This document shows, one piece after another, positions 11,098 through 21,614 of a stretch of DNA of 64,000 bases. Below the pieces are notes generated by a model that did no database searches, was not told the DNA's origin, and saw only the letters and a program-made list of their open reading frames with translations. The position numbers were made by a program, and so were the translations under genes. Location of the stretch: NCBI GenBank assembly GCA_032717465.1, contig CM064670.1, positions 19,909,186 through 19,973,185 of the forward strand, in the 5' to 3' direction. This stretch comes from Coenobita brevimanus. Taxonomy: Eukaryota > Arthropoda > Malacostraca > Decapoda > Coenobitidae. How positions within the stretch are numbered: the stretch's first letter is position 1; the number at the start of each line of letters is the position of its first letter.

Positions 11098-11876
11098 ACG
11101 GAACAGAGAAAGATAATGTACACTTCAAGTGAGAATACTAAAAATCACTACTGTCCCGTAAAGTTCCAGGTTCAAAACAAAAGAATTAGGTAAAATTACA
11201 AGTTAAAGTTAATGCTCAAACTAACAACAAAACATTCAGGACTCATAAGGATAATGTAATGGCAAAAAACAGGTTAAATATATGGTTAACTGCAATAGCC
11301 TCTATTAACACGAAATTAGCAAGAGTAAATTTATCTAAGTCAGCCCTGATAAAATGAAATACCAGATAATACTCAGTTAATGCAAGATAAATTATTACAG
11401 ATACAAACTATTATTAGCTGACATAACCTTACATTAATTACAAAAACCTTACTAGGCCTAAGAATTAACACCTTATGCTACACAGTACAAGAAAAAAAAT
11501 GCAATAACAGTTATACTCAAATTACACAGCAGTTAGATGGTTGGAGACTTCCTGAGCACTCACAATAATAACAACTGTACAGGAGAGAACAGAGATGTGA
11601 ACAAAATGAAGTGTAGATCTAAGTGGCCATAATGCAGAGACTGAGCTCATTATATAGGGGCCGGCAGAGCTTGATACGACTTGTAAGAAGGACGCGCAAA
11701 TGAAGCCATGGGGACAAAGAGTTGACAATCCTGCTCTGAACAACAGAAAGAACGACTTACTCTACTATAAGGGAGGAGGGGGGGGGGAGTGAGGTAGAAC
11801 ACGCTCGTGATCAAACATGCAGCTTACTGTACGTTAGAATTACACAAAGGATGATGAAATCATAGGCTATGTAACA
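11094..11876 (-). repeat. 3' LTR (coding sense) of the Gmr1-like element
   Basis: 783 bp, with ends TGTTACGG and ATGTAACA on the + strand forming a short terminal inverted repeat. By eye it differs from the other LTR at about eight positions plus a G-run length difference, which implies a fairly recent insertion. Confidence 0.93.
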
Positions 11877-11918
11877 CCTCCCCACAAAGAAAAAGAAATT
11901 TACAAAGGAAATTTCTTA

Positions 11919-14870
11919 TTACTCTAAAACAATCTGTCTAAAGTCTAGATAAGCAATCTGCAATAACATTTTCTTTCCCCTTGACATGTTGTATGAATAC
12001 TCCTGAAGAAGTAGACTCCATCTTGTCATTCTCTGATTTTTATCTTTAAACTTACTAAGGAATTTCAGTGGGTTATGATCGGTATAAATGACTATGGGGT
12101 CAAAACCAGAACACAAAAAATATGAAAAATGCTGTGAACCCAAAATAAAGGCCAAAAGCTCTTTTTCAATAGTTGAGTAGTTCTTTTGAGGTGGAGTGAA
12201 CTTCTTACTGTAATAAGATACAGGGTGTTCAATACCCTGATCATCCTCTTGCAGCAAAACAGCCCCAGCTCCTGTATCACTTGCATCAACAGCCATCTTA
12301 AAAGGCTTAGCAAAATTTGGAGTAGCGAGCACTGGCTGACTTAATAGGATAGCTTTAAGCTTGCTGAAAGAGGATTCACAGTTATCGGTCCAGACAAATT
12401 TAACTCCCTTTTTCAGTAGGTCTGTAAGTGGTGATACAAGAATTGAAAAGTTAAGAACAAATCTCCTGTAATAACCTACCATTCCCAAAAATCTTTGTAG
12501 CTCTTTCCTACTTTTAGGTCTGGTAAGATCACTTATAACCTGAACCTTAGCTGCTGGTGGTGCAACATGTCCATCACCAATTAAATACCCAAGGTACTGA
12601 ACTTTAGCTTGACCAAACTCACACTTTGATAAATTAGCTACAAGATTGGCCTGAACCAAACGCTCAAGAAATTTACTGACATGGCATAGGTGATCTTTCC
12701 AGTTGTCACTGAAGATTAATACATCATCAATATAAACAACACACCCTACCAAACCCTCTGTTACAACATTCATGAGCTTCTGAAATGTGGCTGGTGCATT
12801 CTTCATACCATATGGCATTAAAGAACATGCATAAGTCTTTCCTAGTGTTACAAAACATGAGATCTCCCTAGCACGTTCAGTCATAGGCACTTGCCAGTAT
12901 CCCTTTAACAAATCAAACTTACTTATGTACCTAGCCTTTTCGATCTTCTCTATGCAATCTTCCACACGAGGGAGAGGGTAAATGTCTGTTTTGGTTATCT
13001 GATTAACACGTCTGTAGTCGATGCAAAGCCGCTGTGACCCACCTGGCTTAGGGACTAGAGTGACAGGAGAACTCCACTCGCTCTGACAGGGCTCAATCAT
13101 CTTGTGGTCCAACAGGTAGCCAAGCTCCTTCTCGATGAGAGGAACTTTCACTGGGTTCACACGGTAAGGAGGCAATTTAACTGGCTTTGCGTCTCCGACA
13201 TTGACATCATGCATCAACACAGTGGTTCTTCCTGGAGTGGCACGGAACACTTGCGGGTACTCCTGCAGTAATGCCGAAAACTCCTGCCTTTCCTCGGGAG
13301 CTAGATGAGAAAGCTTAGTCTGGAGATCATTCATGATATCAGGATTCTTACCCAAACTATCACTCAGGCTCATGCTGCATGGGAGAACTTCACTTGCAGA
13401 CTCGGGTGGAACAGCTACAGTGCAGACTGGGTTATTTTCGTCCCGCCTGTGATATAACTTTAGCATGTTGATGTGACAAAGTTGCTTGTTCTTTCTACGA
13501 TCTGGTGTGGCGATGACATAGTTGACATCACTGAGTTTCTTCTCCACGAAATAAGGACCACTAAACTTGGCTTGAAGAGGTTGCCCATGCACTGGTAGCA
13601 GAATCAAAACCTGATCTCCTGGCTGAAAGTGGCGTAACCTGGACTTCTTATCATACCAAGTCTTCATCTTCTGAGCAGCTCCTAAATTCTCTCTCGCCAG
13701 CTGTAAAGCAGTGGACAGCCATTCTTTGAAGTTCATCACATACTCCAGCAGGTTGACGTCATCTTCCTCCGACAGCCAGCATTCCTTGAGTAGCTTAAAG
13801 GATCCTCTTACTTCATGGCCAAACAGTAGTTCAAAGGGTGAGAAGCCCAGTGATTCATTTGGAGATTCTCTTGCGGCAAATACAACGAATGGAAGACCTT
13901 TATCCCAGTCTTTCTGATGTTCCAAACAGTATTTCTTGAGCATCGATTTGAGTGTTTGACGATATCTCTCCAACGCTCCTTGGGTCTGGGGATGGTAAGC
14001 TGAAGACGTGATCTGGGTGATGCCCAACTCTTTCAGAGACTGCTTGAAAACATTTGACATGAAATTACTTTCCCGGTCTGACTGTACCTCCTTGGGTAGA
14101 CCAAACTTTGTGAAGAACCCTAGCATTTCCTTAACCACGTTCTTTGCTGAGATATTTCTAAGTGGAATGGCTTCAGGATAACGAGTAGCTATATCAATCA
14201 GGGTCAACACATAAGAAAATCCTGAAGAAGTCTTAGGAAGAGGGCCCACAATATCCACCAACACACGGGTGAATGGCGCCTCAAAAGGTGGAATGGGAAC
14301 TAGACGTGCAACCTTTTTGGTCTGATTACACTTCCCCAGAACTTGACAGGTGTGACAAGACTTACAATACCAGGAAACATCCCTGAAGATACCTGGCCAG
14401 TAGAAGGGTTTCAAAATGCGTGCCACAGTCTTCCTCATTCCAAGGTGTCCTGCCAAACTGGAATCATGAGCCACTCTAATGATATCCTGCCTACAAACAC
14501 GAGGGATGACAACTTGATGTACAACCTCCCATTCACAGTCGGCTGATGCTGTTGGGGGTCTCCACTTCCTCATAAGTACTCCTGACTTTATATAATAACA
14601 AGTAGAAGCACCAGCTGACTCTTCCTCACTGCAAGCAGAGTTAGCTAGACCTTTCAACTCAGGGTCAGCAACCTGCAACTCAACCAACTCTTGACGAGAC
14701 AAATTATCAACACTACACGGTACTGCCTCATCTGGTGAGTGGTCCAAATTAGCAAGAAAAGTGTCAGCTAGGATAACATCATCATCATCATTATCCTCTA
14801 AGTCACCAGTAACTTTAGACTTAGCCCTAGTGACAGCACAAGCAGGGAACACATCCATCAGGGACATCAC
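11919..14870 (-). CDS. pol: Integrase - reverse transcriptase - RNase H polyprotein (Gmr1 order)
   Basis: 983 codons without a stop. Integrase comes first: zinc ligands H135, H142, C169, C172; catalytic D206 (VDIVGP), D265 (SDRESNF), E301 (GALER), a DD35E spacing; and a GPY module at 438-440. The RT follows, with PYRVNP near 569, CIDYRR near 618, FDLLKGYW at 652-659 and YIDD at 713-716. RNase H shows D862, E902 or E904, and TDHNPL with D931. The start lies in CAVTRA-containing sequence that overlaps the protease frame in a different register, so it is probably not a real initiation site. The last ~20 residues are out of frame because a one-base loss near residue 966 alters the conserved C-terminal block. 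It would cut, integrate and reverse transcribe element RNA/cDNA. Confidence 0.93.
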   Translation of the reverse strand: MMSLMDVFPACAVTRAKSKVTGDLEDNDDDDVILADTFLANLDHSPDEAVPCSVDNLSRQELVELQVADPELKGLANSACSEEESAGASTCYYIKSGVLMRKWRPPTASADCEWEVVHQVVIPRVCRQDIIRVAHDSSLAGHLGMRKTVARILKPFYWPGIFRDVSWYCKSCHTCQVLGKCNQTKKVARLVPIPPFEAPFTRVLVDIVGPLPKTSSGFSYVLTLIDIATRYPEAIPLRNISAKNVVKEMLGFFTKFGLPKEVQSDRESNFMSNVFKQSLKELGITQITSSAYHPQTQGALERYRQTLKSMLKKYCLEHQKDWDKGLPFVVFAARESPNESLGFSPFELLFGHEVRGSFKLLKECWLSEEDDVNLLEYVMNFKEWLSTALQLARENLGAAQKMKTWYDKKSRLRHFQPGDQVLILLPVHGQPLQAKFSGPYFVEKKLSDVNYVIATPDRRKNKQLCHINMLKLYHRRDENNPVCTVAVPPESASEVLPCSMSLSDSLGKNPDIMNDLQTKLSHLAPEERQEFSALLQEYPQVFRATPGRTTVLMHDVNVGDAKPVKLPPYRVNPVKVPLIEKELGYLLDHKMIEPCQSEWSSPVTLVPKPGGSQRLCIDYRRVNQITKTDIYPLPRVEDCIEKIEKARYISKFDLLKGYWQVPMTERAREISCFVTLGKTYACSLMPYGMKNAPATFQKLMNVVTEGLVGCVVYIDDVLIFSDNWKDHLCHVSKFLERLVQANLVANLSKCEFGQAKVQYLGYLIGDGHVAPPAAKVQVISDLTRPKSRKELQRFLGMVGYYRRFVLNFSILVSPLTDLLKKGVKFVWTDNCESSFSKLKAILLSQPVLATPNFAKPFKMAVDASDTGAGAVLLQEDDQGIEHPVSYYSKKFTPPQKNYSTIEKELLAFILGSQHFSYFLCSGFDPIVIYTDHNPLKFLSKFKDKNQRMTRWSLLLQEYSYNMSRGKKMLLQIAYLDFRQIVLE

Positions 14871-15306
14871 AATCCTGGGTCGCAGTCACTGGCTCACTAG
14901 ACAACTGAGGAGCTGGACACACTTGACTTCCACCAATATCATTTCCAAGTAAGAAAGTTACACCTAACATTGGGAGTGTCTCAACCAACCCAACCATAAC
15001 AGAACCATTAACAAAACCAGACTCTAAATTCACTCTGCACAGAGGGACAGAGAAGTAATTATTCCCTACATCTTGTAAGATTACAGTTTCATCAGAGGAA
15101 TTAACATTAGAGCCTAGAACACTGGTCAGCATAAGGGATTGGCAAGCACCTGTATCACGATATATTTTAACTGATTTCCTGTCATTACTGTCCAGAGGAC
15201 TGACAAAACCATCAGACTGGAAATTAGCACATGAACTCTTGAGAGTGTCACCCACGTCACTGCTCAAAAGAGGAGCTCCATCATTAGAATTTAAGTTACC
15301 CCTCAA
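14827..15306 (-). CDS. Retropepsin-like protease region of the Gmr1-like element
   Basis: 159 residues with the aspartic protease motif IYRDTGACQSL (catalytic D51), and FLLGNDIGG near residue 125 as the downstream retropepsin block. Ordinary retropepsins read DTG(A/S), so the active site is intact. The frame overlaps the integrase-RT frame by 44 bp in another register, which indicates a one-base frameshift in a formerly continuous pro-pol. Upstream it is separated from gag by a 170-bp duplication. Confidence 0.85.
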   Translation of the reverse strand: MRGNLNSNDGAPLLSSDVGDTLKSSCANFQSDGFVSPLDSNDRKSVKIYRDTGACQSLMLTSVLGSNVNSSDETVILQDVGNNYFSVPLCRVNLESGFVNGSVMVGLVETLPMLGVTFLLGNDIGGSQVCPAPQLSSEPVTATQDCDVPDGCVPCLCCH

Positions 15307-15520
15307 AGCAGGTTCAGTTAACTCAGTTAAAGAATTCCGGGAACTCTCCTGTCATTACTGTCCAGAGGACTGACAAAACCATCAGACTGGAAATTAGCAC
15401 ATGAACTCTTGAGAGTGTCACCCACGTCACTGCTCAAAAGAGGAGCTCCATCATGAGAATTTAAGTTACCCCTCAAAGCAGGTTCAGTTAACTCAGTTAA
15501 AGAATTCTAGGAACTCTCAA
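15181..15520. repeat. 170-bp tandem duplication between gag and protease
   Basis: GTCATTACTGTCCAGAGG starts at both 15181 and 15351, and the copies stay collinear to GAATTC..GGAACTCTC, so two units lie in tandem. 170 is not a multiple of three. The second copy also carries CTAG where the first has CCGG, giving the gag-frame stop at 15507. Confidence 0.95.
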
Positions 15521-16745
15521 GGGTGGACACTAGACCAATTGACTGAATATTTAAATAAGACTCCTTTTTGTTCACATCACGCTGTCTCCTGAAACATTTC
15601 TCCGTAGTATGACCAAGCTTACTACAATAAGTACATTTACTTTTCTGAAATCTAGAGGTGAAGCTGGTATTTACTTCCTGAGAAACATCATCTTTATTCT
15701 CTTTCCTGTTACCTGTACTCTGAGTAGAGGCAACGTACTTACTCTCAGCTTTCCCTTTTTCTTTAGAATATCTCTTGTGAGTGAGAACATATTCATCAGC
15801 TAAAACTGCAGCATCAGACAAATTATCTATTCTTTTCTCATCAAGATATAGGCTTACATCTTTATTAACACACCTTTTGAAGTCCTCCAGCAAAATCATA
15901 TGCTTAAATTTGTCAAAATCAGAATCCACATTCTTAGAATTTAACCACTGCTCTAACAGATCTTCTTTGATTTTTGCATACTCAACATGGGATTGCTTAT
16001 CTTGCTTATAAGTTGTCCTAAATTTAACTCTATAGGCTTCAGGAACAAGCTCATAGGCCTTAAGAATCAAGCTCTTAACTACATCATAATTATCACATTG
16101 ATCCTGAGGCAAAGATGCATAAGTTACTTGAGCTTTGCCGGTGAGAACAGTTTGAAGAAGTACTGGCCAATACTTTTTGGGCCAATTAAAACCTGTATCT
16201 ACCCTCTCAAACAACTGAAAATACTTTGGTAAATCAGATTCATTAAAAGGAGGGACAAGTTTAACATTTTCAGCCACATCAAAATCATCAGAGCTAGATG
16301 ATCCAGTTCCACCTTATTTCATGCGATACTCATGGTCTGCCTGAATCCTAGCAAGTTCAACTTGTGCCTGAAACTCAGCCCTCTGAATACGAGCCTGAGA
16401 CTCCACCTCCTTAGCCTGAGACTTAGCCTCCTTAGCACGAGCCTGAAACTCAGCTTCCTTAACACGTGCCTCCTGCAGAGCTAGCTGTAACTTAGCTATT
16501 TCAATCTGCGTTTGCTCATTTGGAGGAGTTACATTAAACAAGCTTTTATTAATAATACCAACAATTTGATCTTTAGAATGATGAGAGTGAACTGCAATTC
16601 CCAACTGTTGAGCAACAAGCTTAAGTTCATTCTTTGTTCTGTTTTCTACATCACACACTGTTTGCACATTTGACAAAAAATCTTTGGCTTCATCAAGCGT
16701 AGTAATAGTAGACATCATGAATAAATCACAGTCACAAAATATCAA
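15507..16745 (-). pseudogene. gag: Gag-like protein of the Gmr1-like element, one internal stop
   Basis: A single frame runs from the ATG at 16745, with one TAA at 16314-16316, to the stop at 15507. The N-terminal 143 residues are rich in A, E, K and Q (LQEARVKEAEFQARAKEAK) and look like a long helix or coiled coil. The second part resembles a capsid-like region (PKYFQLFERVDTGFNWP, LVPEAYRVKFR). It ends with a CCHC zinc knuckle, CTYCSKLGHTTEKC (C-x2-C-x4-H-x4-C), for RNA packaging. The apparent start at 16277 is a GTG codon in the same frame, so the two pieces are one gag. The terminal stop is created in the duplicated segment. Confidence 0.85.
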
Positions 16746-16799
16746 CCAATATCCTTATGATGATATCCTGAATATGCTGATAAGAGGTTGCCAAATTTA

Positions 16800-17535
16800 T
16801 GTTACGGAACAGAGAAAGATAATGTACACTTTAAGTGAGAATACTAAAAATCACTACTGTCCCGTAAAGTTCCAGGTTCAAAACAAAAGAATTAGGTAAA
16901 ATTACAAGTTAAAGTTAATGCTCAAACTAACAACAAAACATTCAGGACTCATAAGGGTAATGTAATGGCAAAAAACAGGTTAAATATATGGTTAACTGCA
17001 ATAGCCTCTATTAACACGAAATTAGCAAGAGTAAATTTATCTAAGTCAGCCCTGATAAAATGAAATACCAGATAATACTCAGTTAATGCAAGATAAATTA
17101 TTACAGATACAAACTATTATTAGCTGACATAACCTTACATTAATTACAAAAACCTTACTAGGCCTAAGAATTAACACCTTATGCTACACAGTACAAGAAA
17201 AAAAATGCAATAACAGTTATACTCAAATTACACAGCAGTTAGATGGTTGGAGACTTCCTGAGCACTCACAATAATAACAACTGTACAGGGGAGGACAGAG
17301 ATGTGAACAAAATGAAGTGTAGATCTAAGTGGCCATAATGCAGAGACTTAGCTCATTATATAGGGGCCGGCAGAGCTTGATACGACTTGTAAGAAGGACG
17401 CGCAAATGAAGCCATGGGGACAAAGAGTTGACAATCCTGCTCTGAACAACAGAAAGAACGACTTACTCTACTATAAGGGAGGAGGGGGGGAGTGAGGTAG
17501 AACACGCTCATGATCAAACATGCAGCTTACTGTAC
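16800..17535 (-). repeat. 5' LTR (coding sense), part 1
   Basis: Collinear with 11094-11830. It is cut at GTAC (17532-17535) by the foldback element; the remaining ~45 bp of LTR lie at 21500-21546 and end in ATGTAAC before (TA)n. Confidence 0.93.
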
Positions 17536-19137
17536 ACCCGTGGACCAAAGTTTCGGTACCCCCCTCGGTGGAAGGAAGTGGAAGTCAGGGTTAGAGAGAG
17601 GGCAGGTGAACGGACAACCGTGATTGGTACTTTGGAACTGAGCTACGAGGCATATAGTGAGAAACCTAATAACACTGGATTCGAAACATTTCCATGCTAT
17701 TCACCTGCAAAACATTATGCGTTCTTAACATACATACTGTAACATATAACATAGACTACTGTGTTATCATGGTGTCCTGTGATACTGACCCATCTGTTTC
17801 GGATCCTCATCACACAAATAAAGCACCGAGCCAGTTGTATATAAGTTGCAACTTGTCATTATAACTGCAGTCATAATTTTTGTGAATGTTATCCCTGGAT
17901 TGTCTATAGCTATAATAAAGAATGATTGTGAATTTAATGTTGATTTTCACAGTAGTTGTGCGGATGGTTATAACTGTGGCAATTATTTTATGTGGACGAC
18001 TAAACCACATTGTGATGGACAGCGGAGAGCATTCACCAATAATTTACTATAACCAGATGAAATTAGATGCAAACAACACAAAATATTATGAGACAACGAA
18101 GACACAGCTGTGGTATCCTGTTCCGCCTTGTTATCAAGGCCTTGACTGTGGCTTCACCTCATACGTGCGTTAATTTTCCTTCAGTTTCTGCCTCTTTTAT
18201 TACTCTTACTTCCCGGTATCCTCTTACTGCGAGTCGTCATATTCCTTGGAGGGTTTCTTGTCGTCCGGTCCTAAAACCCCTACTGTATTACATTATTCCT
18301 CGCATCATCACTTCCAAACAAACAACGTTAGCCCAAGACTGCTGAATCTGTTAATACCATTATTGCCACTGCCACTACTATTCCCCCTTTCCCCATTGTG
18401 TCTACTGCAATTCCCCTCACAGTACTACTACTGCTACTCCTATTACTACTCCACTATAAATCTGTATAATAATAAATATGATTGTCCTTATGTCTGTGTA
18501 TCTGTTAATCATATTGTCCCTGTCCCACCGTCGACAACTCGTCACTTACCCCGGACTGCTACCCCAGTTGCACCCCACCCCCCTCTCTCCCACCCGCCAT
18601 GAGCTCTATTCCTCCCCCACTCCGAACCATTTTACCCCTCACCTCCTTCTTGGGCCACCAGGCCTGTTGTTCACCTTTTACCGGTGAATATACGTGGCAT
18701 CCATTAATAAGAATAATTAAAAAATTGACAGCAACAACATACATCTGCAGTATTCCGAACATTACATAATTATAAAAGTCGCAGACCCAAACGTGCCTAT
18801 ATTACGGAGCTCTGATATATTAACCACAGAACCGACCACACACCGTTCCTATCCTTGCCACTGGACCTTACCTGTAGCACTTCACCACAGTAATACAACC
18901 CACTGAAGTCCTTTGTGGGATCACTACACATGTTTGGGAAAAATAACAGCGCACAACATGCCTACAACCCATTAAAATACACCTGTGGCGTTTCACTGAC
19001 ATCCATTTAATTGCCTAGAAGTTAGCGGACAAACAAACACACGGCTGGACATAGACTGAGGCCGAATGTCTCGCATCGGTATATGACAAACTGACGAAAC
19101 TATTACGATCCTGCTTTGTAGGTGTCATCATAGTTAT

Positions 19138-19172
19138 AATAATAATAATAATAATAATAATCGTAGTAGTAA

Positions 19173-19231
<59 letters not shown>
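19138..19231. repeat. (AAT)n / (GTA)n microsatellite in left inner arm
   Basis: AAT repeats followed by a long GTA array. The right arm has (TTA)n at about 19484-19523 in the mirrored position, so the arms have expanded independently. Confidence 0.9.
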
Positions 19232-19483
19232 ATCACATGTTAATATCCATGATACAGAGGAGGACAAACACCATAATCTCCCTGATAAAACAAGTGAAAA
19301 CAGCTGTGACATATAAAACCAAACAGTGGCATAATATGCTGTAATGGTAGGGTTATAGTAATACTAAATTAATGTTTGACCGCAACCCAACCTTCTGTCA
19401 TGGCAAACAGATTCTGCATTGCGTCAACACATGCTATTCCAGTGTGTGTCCTTCTCAGTATCGTGCCTAAAAACATGTGATTA

Positions 19484-19524
<41 letters not shown>

Positions 19525-19949
19525 TGTGATGACACCTGCAATGCAGGATCACAAGAGTTTTGTCAGGTCGTTACATACCGATGCGAGACATTCTGCTTCT
19601 GTCTGTCTGTGTCCAGTCGTTTGTTTGTTTGTCCAGTAACTTCTCCTAGGCTATTTGATGGATGTCAGTGAAACATCATATGCTTATTTTAGTGGTTTGT
19701 AGGCATGTTGTGCACTGTTATTTTTCCCAAAGACGTGTAGCGATCTCACAGAGGACTACAGTGGGTTGTATTACCATGGTTAAGTGCTATAGGGAAGGTG
19801 CAGTGGTAATGATAAGAACGGTCTGTGGTCGGTTTTGTGGTTAATATATCAGTGCTCCGTAATATAAGCACGTTTGGGTCTGCAGTTATTAAGTGTAATG
19901 TTAGGAACACTACAGTTCACATCTACTATGTTGTTGTTATTATTATATT

Positions 19950-19996
19950 ATTATCGGCTACCTTTAGAAGGCGGAGCGAACATGTTTTTAACTGCA

Positions 19997-20058
<62 letters not shown>

Positions 20059-20365
20059 CCTATTATATCTCATGAACGGCTTGAGCTATCAACATGAAGC
20101 CTTCAGCGTATCAAGATATGGGCAAAATCTTGGACGAATTCGAAAATAGCAACTCGAGGTCAGAGTCAAGGTCACCAAACTAACTGCTAAAGGTCAACTA
20201 GTTTTTATTGCCTGCCTTTAGCACCATTAAATCTCATGAATGGCTTGAGTTATCAACATAAAACCTTCATGGTATCAAAATATGGCCTAAATGTTGGACT
20301 TGACAAACAGAATATTTTAGAGGGCGATTACAGTTTAGCTCTCAAATGCCTTCTTTTTTTTATTA
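19950..20365. repeat. Insertion in the right foldback arm with (TG)n and two 163-bp units
   Basis: This block has no partner in the left arm. It holds (TG)n at 19999-20057 and two tandem units starting with CTCATGAACGGCTTGAGC (about 20069) and CTCATGAATGGCTTGAGT (about 20232), period about 163 bp. The foldback sequence resumes at about 20366 (ATTATTAATGCATGCC). Confidence 0.75.
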
Positions 20366-21542
20366 TTAATGCATGCCACGTATATTCACCGGTAAAGGGT
20401 GAACAACAGGCCTTCTGGCCCAAGGATGAGGTGAAGGGTAATGTGGTGTCGGAGTGGGGGAGGAGTAGAATCCATGGTGGTGGGAACTGGAGTAGCGGTG
20501 CCGGGACAGTGACGAGTTGTCGACGGTGGGACAGGGACAATAATTATGATTAACAGATACACAGACATAAGGACAATCATATTTATTATTATACAGATTT
20601 ATAGTGGAGTAGTAATAAGAGCAGCAGTAGTTTTACTGTGAGGGAAATTAGACACAATAGGAAGAGGGGGATTACAGTAGTAGTGGCAGTGGCAATAATG
20701 GTATTAACAGATTCAGCAGTCTTGGGCTAACGTTGTTGTTTGGAAGTGATGATGCGAGGAATAATGTAATACAGTAGGGGTTTTAGGACCGGACGACAAG
20801 AAACCCTCCAAGGAATATGACGACTCGCAGTAAGAGGATACCGGGAAGTAAGAGTAATAAAAGAGGCAGAAACTGAGGGAAAATAATGCACGTATGAGGT
20901 GAAGCCACAGTTAAGGCCTTGATAACAAGGCGGAGCAGGATACCACAGCTGTGTCTTCGTTGTTGCATCTAATGTCATCTGGTTATAGTAAATTATTGGC
21001 GAATGCTCTCCGCTGTCCATCACAATGTGGTTTAGTCGTCCACATAAAATAATTACTACATTTATAACCATCCGCACAACTACTGTGAAAATCAACATTA
21101 AATTCACAATCATTCTTTATTATAGCTATAGACAATCCAGGGATAACATTCACAAAAATTATGACTGCAGTTATAATGACAAGTTGCAACTTATATACAA
21201 CTGGCTCGGTGCTTTATTTGTGTGATGAGGATCCGAAACAGATGGGTCAGTATCACAGGACACCATGATAACACAGTAGTCTATGTTATATGTTACAGTA
21301 TGTATGTTAAGAACGCATAATGTTTTGCAGGTGAATAGCATGGAAATGTTTCGAATCCAGTGTTATTAGGTTTCTCACTATTTGCCTCGTAGCTCAGTTC
21401 CAAAGTACCACTCACGGTTGTCCGTTCACCTGCCCTCTCTCTAACCCTGACTTCCACTTCCTTCCACCGAGGGGGGTACCGAAACTTTGGTCCACGGGTG
21501 TACATTAGAATTACACAAAGGATGATGAAATCATAGGCTATG

Positions 21543-21546
<4 letters not shown>

Positions 21547-21611
<65 letters not shown>
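21547..21611. repeat. (TA)n microsatellite, right flank of the LTR element
   Basis: Pure TA array starting immediately after the LTR end. Confidence 0.95.

Positions 21612-21614
<3 letters not shown>

Larger units (their letters stand above)
17536..21499. mobile_element. ~4-kb foldback (long inverted repeat) DNA element
   Basis: It starts ACCCGTGGACCAAAG and ends CTTTGGTCCACGGGT, flanked by GTAC on both sides (17532-17535, 21500-21503). Nearly the whole length is inverted repeat: outer arms about 17536-18730 versus 20370-21499, inner arms about 18730-19240 versus 19480-19950. The spacer is about 240 bp near 19240-19480. Matching 68- to 128-residue frames on opposite strands in the arms are a by-product of the inverted repeat and show no known domain. 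With no transposase this is a non-autonomous foldback-type element whose mobiliser is unknown. Confidence 0.85.
11094..21546 (-). mobile_element. Gmr1-like Ty3/gypsy LTR retrotransposon
   Basis: Two LTRs bound a minus-strand gag-pro-pol. The coding-strand 3' LTR is 11094-11876 and the 5' LTR is 16800-17535 plus 21500-21546. The order, protease then integrase then RT then RNase H, is the Gmr1 arrangement and the reverse of ordinary Ty3/gypsy. The element sits in a (TA)n array, which hides any target duplication. On the coding strand the 3' LTR is preceded by a G-rich GTGGGGAGGTG polypurine-like tract, and TTTGGCAACCTC follows the 5' LTR as a possible primer binding site. The copy is defective: stop in gag, 170-bp duplication, frameshift between pro and integrase, frameshift at the pol end, and a 4-kb element in the 5' LTR. 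Confidence 0.93.

Noticed and set aside
17922..18173. 83-residue frame duplicated on the other strand at 20727-21113
   Set aside because: Conservation is explained by the foldback arms being inverted copies; no domain seen.
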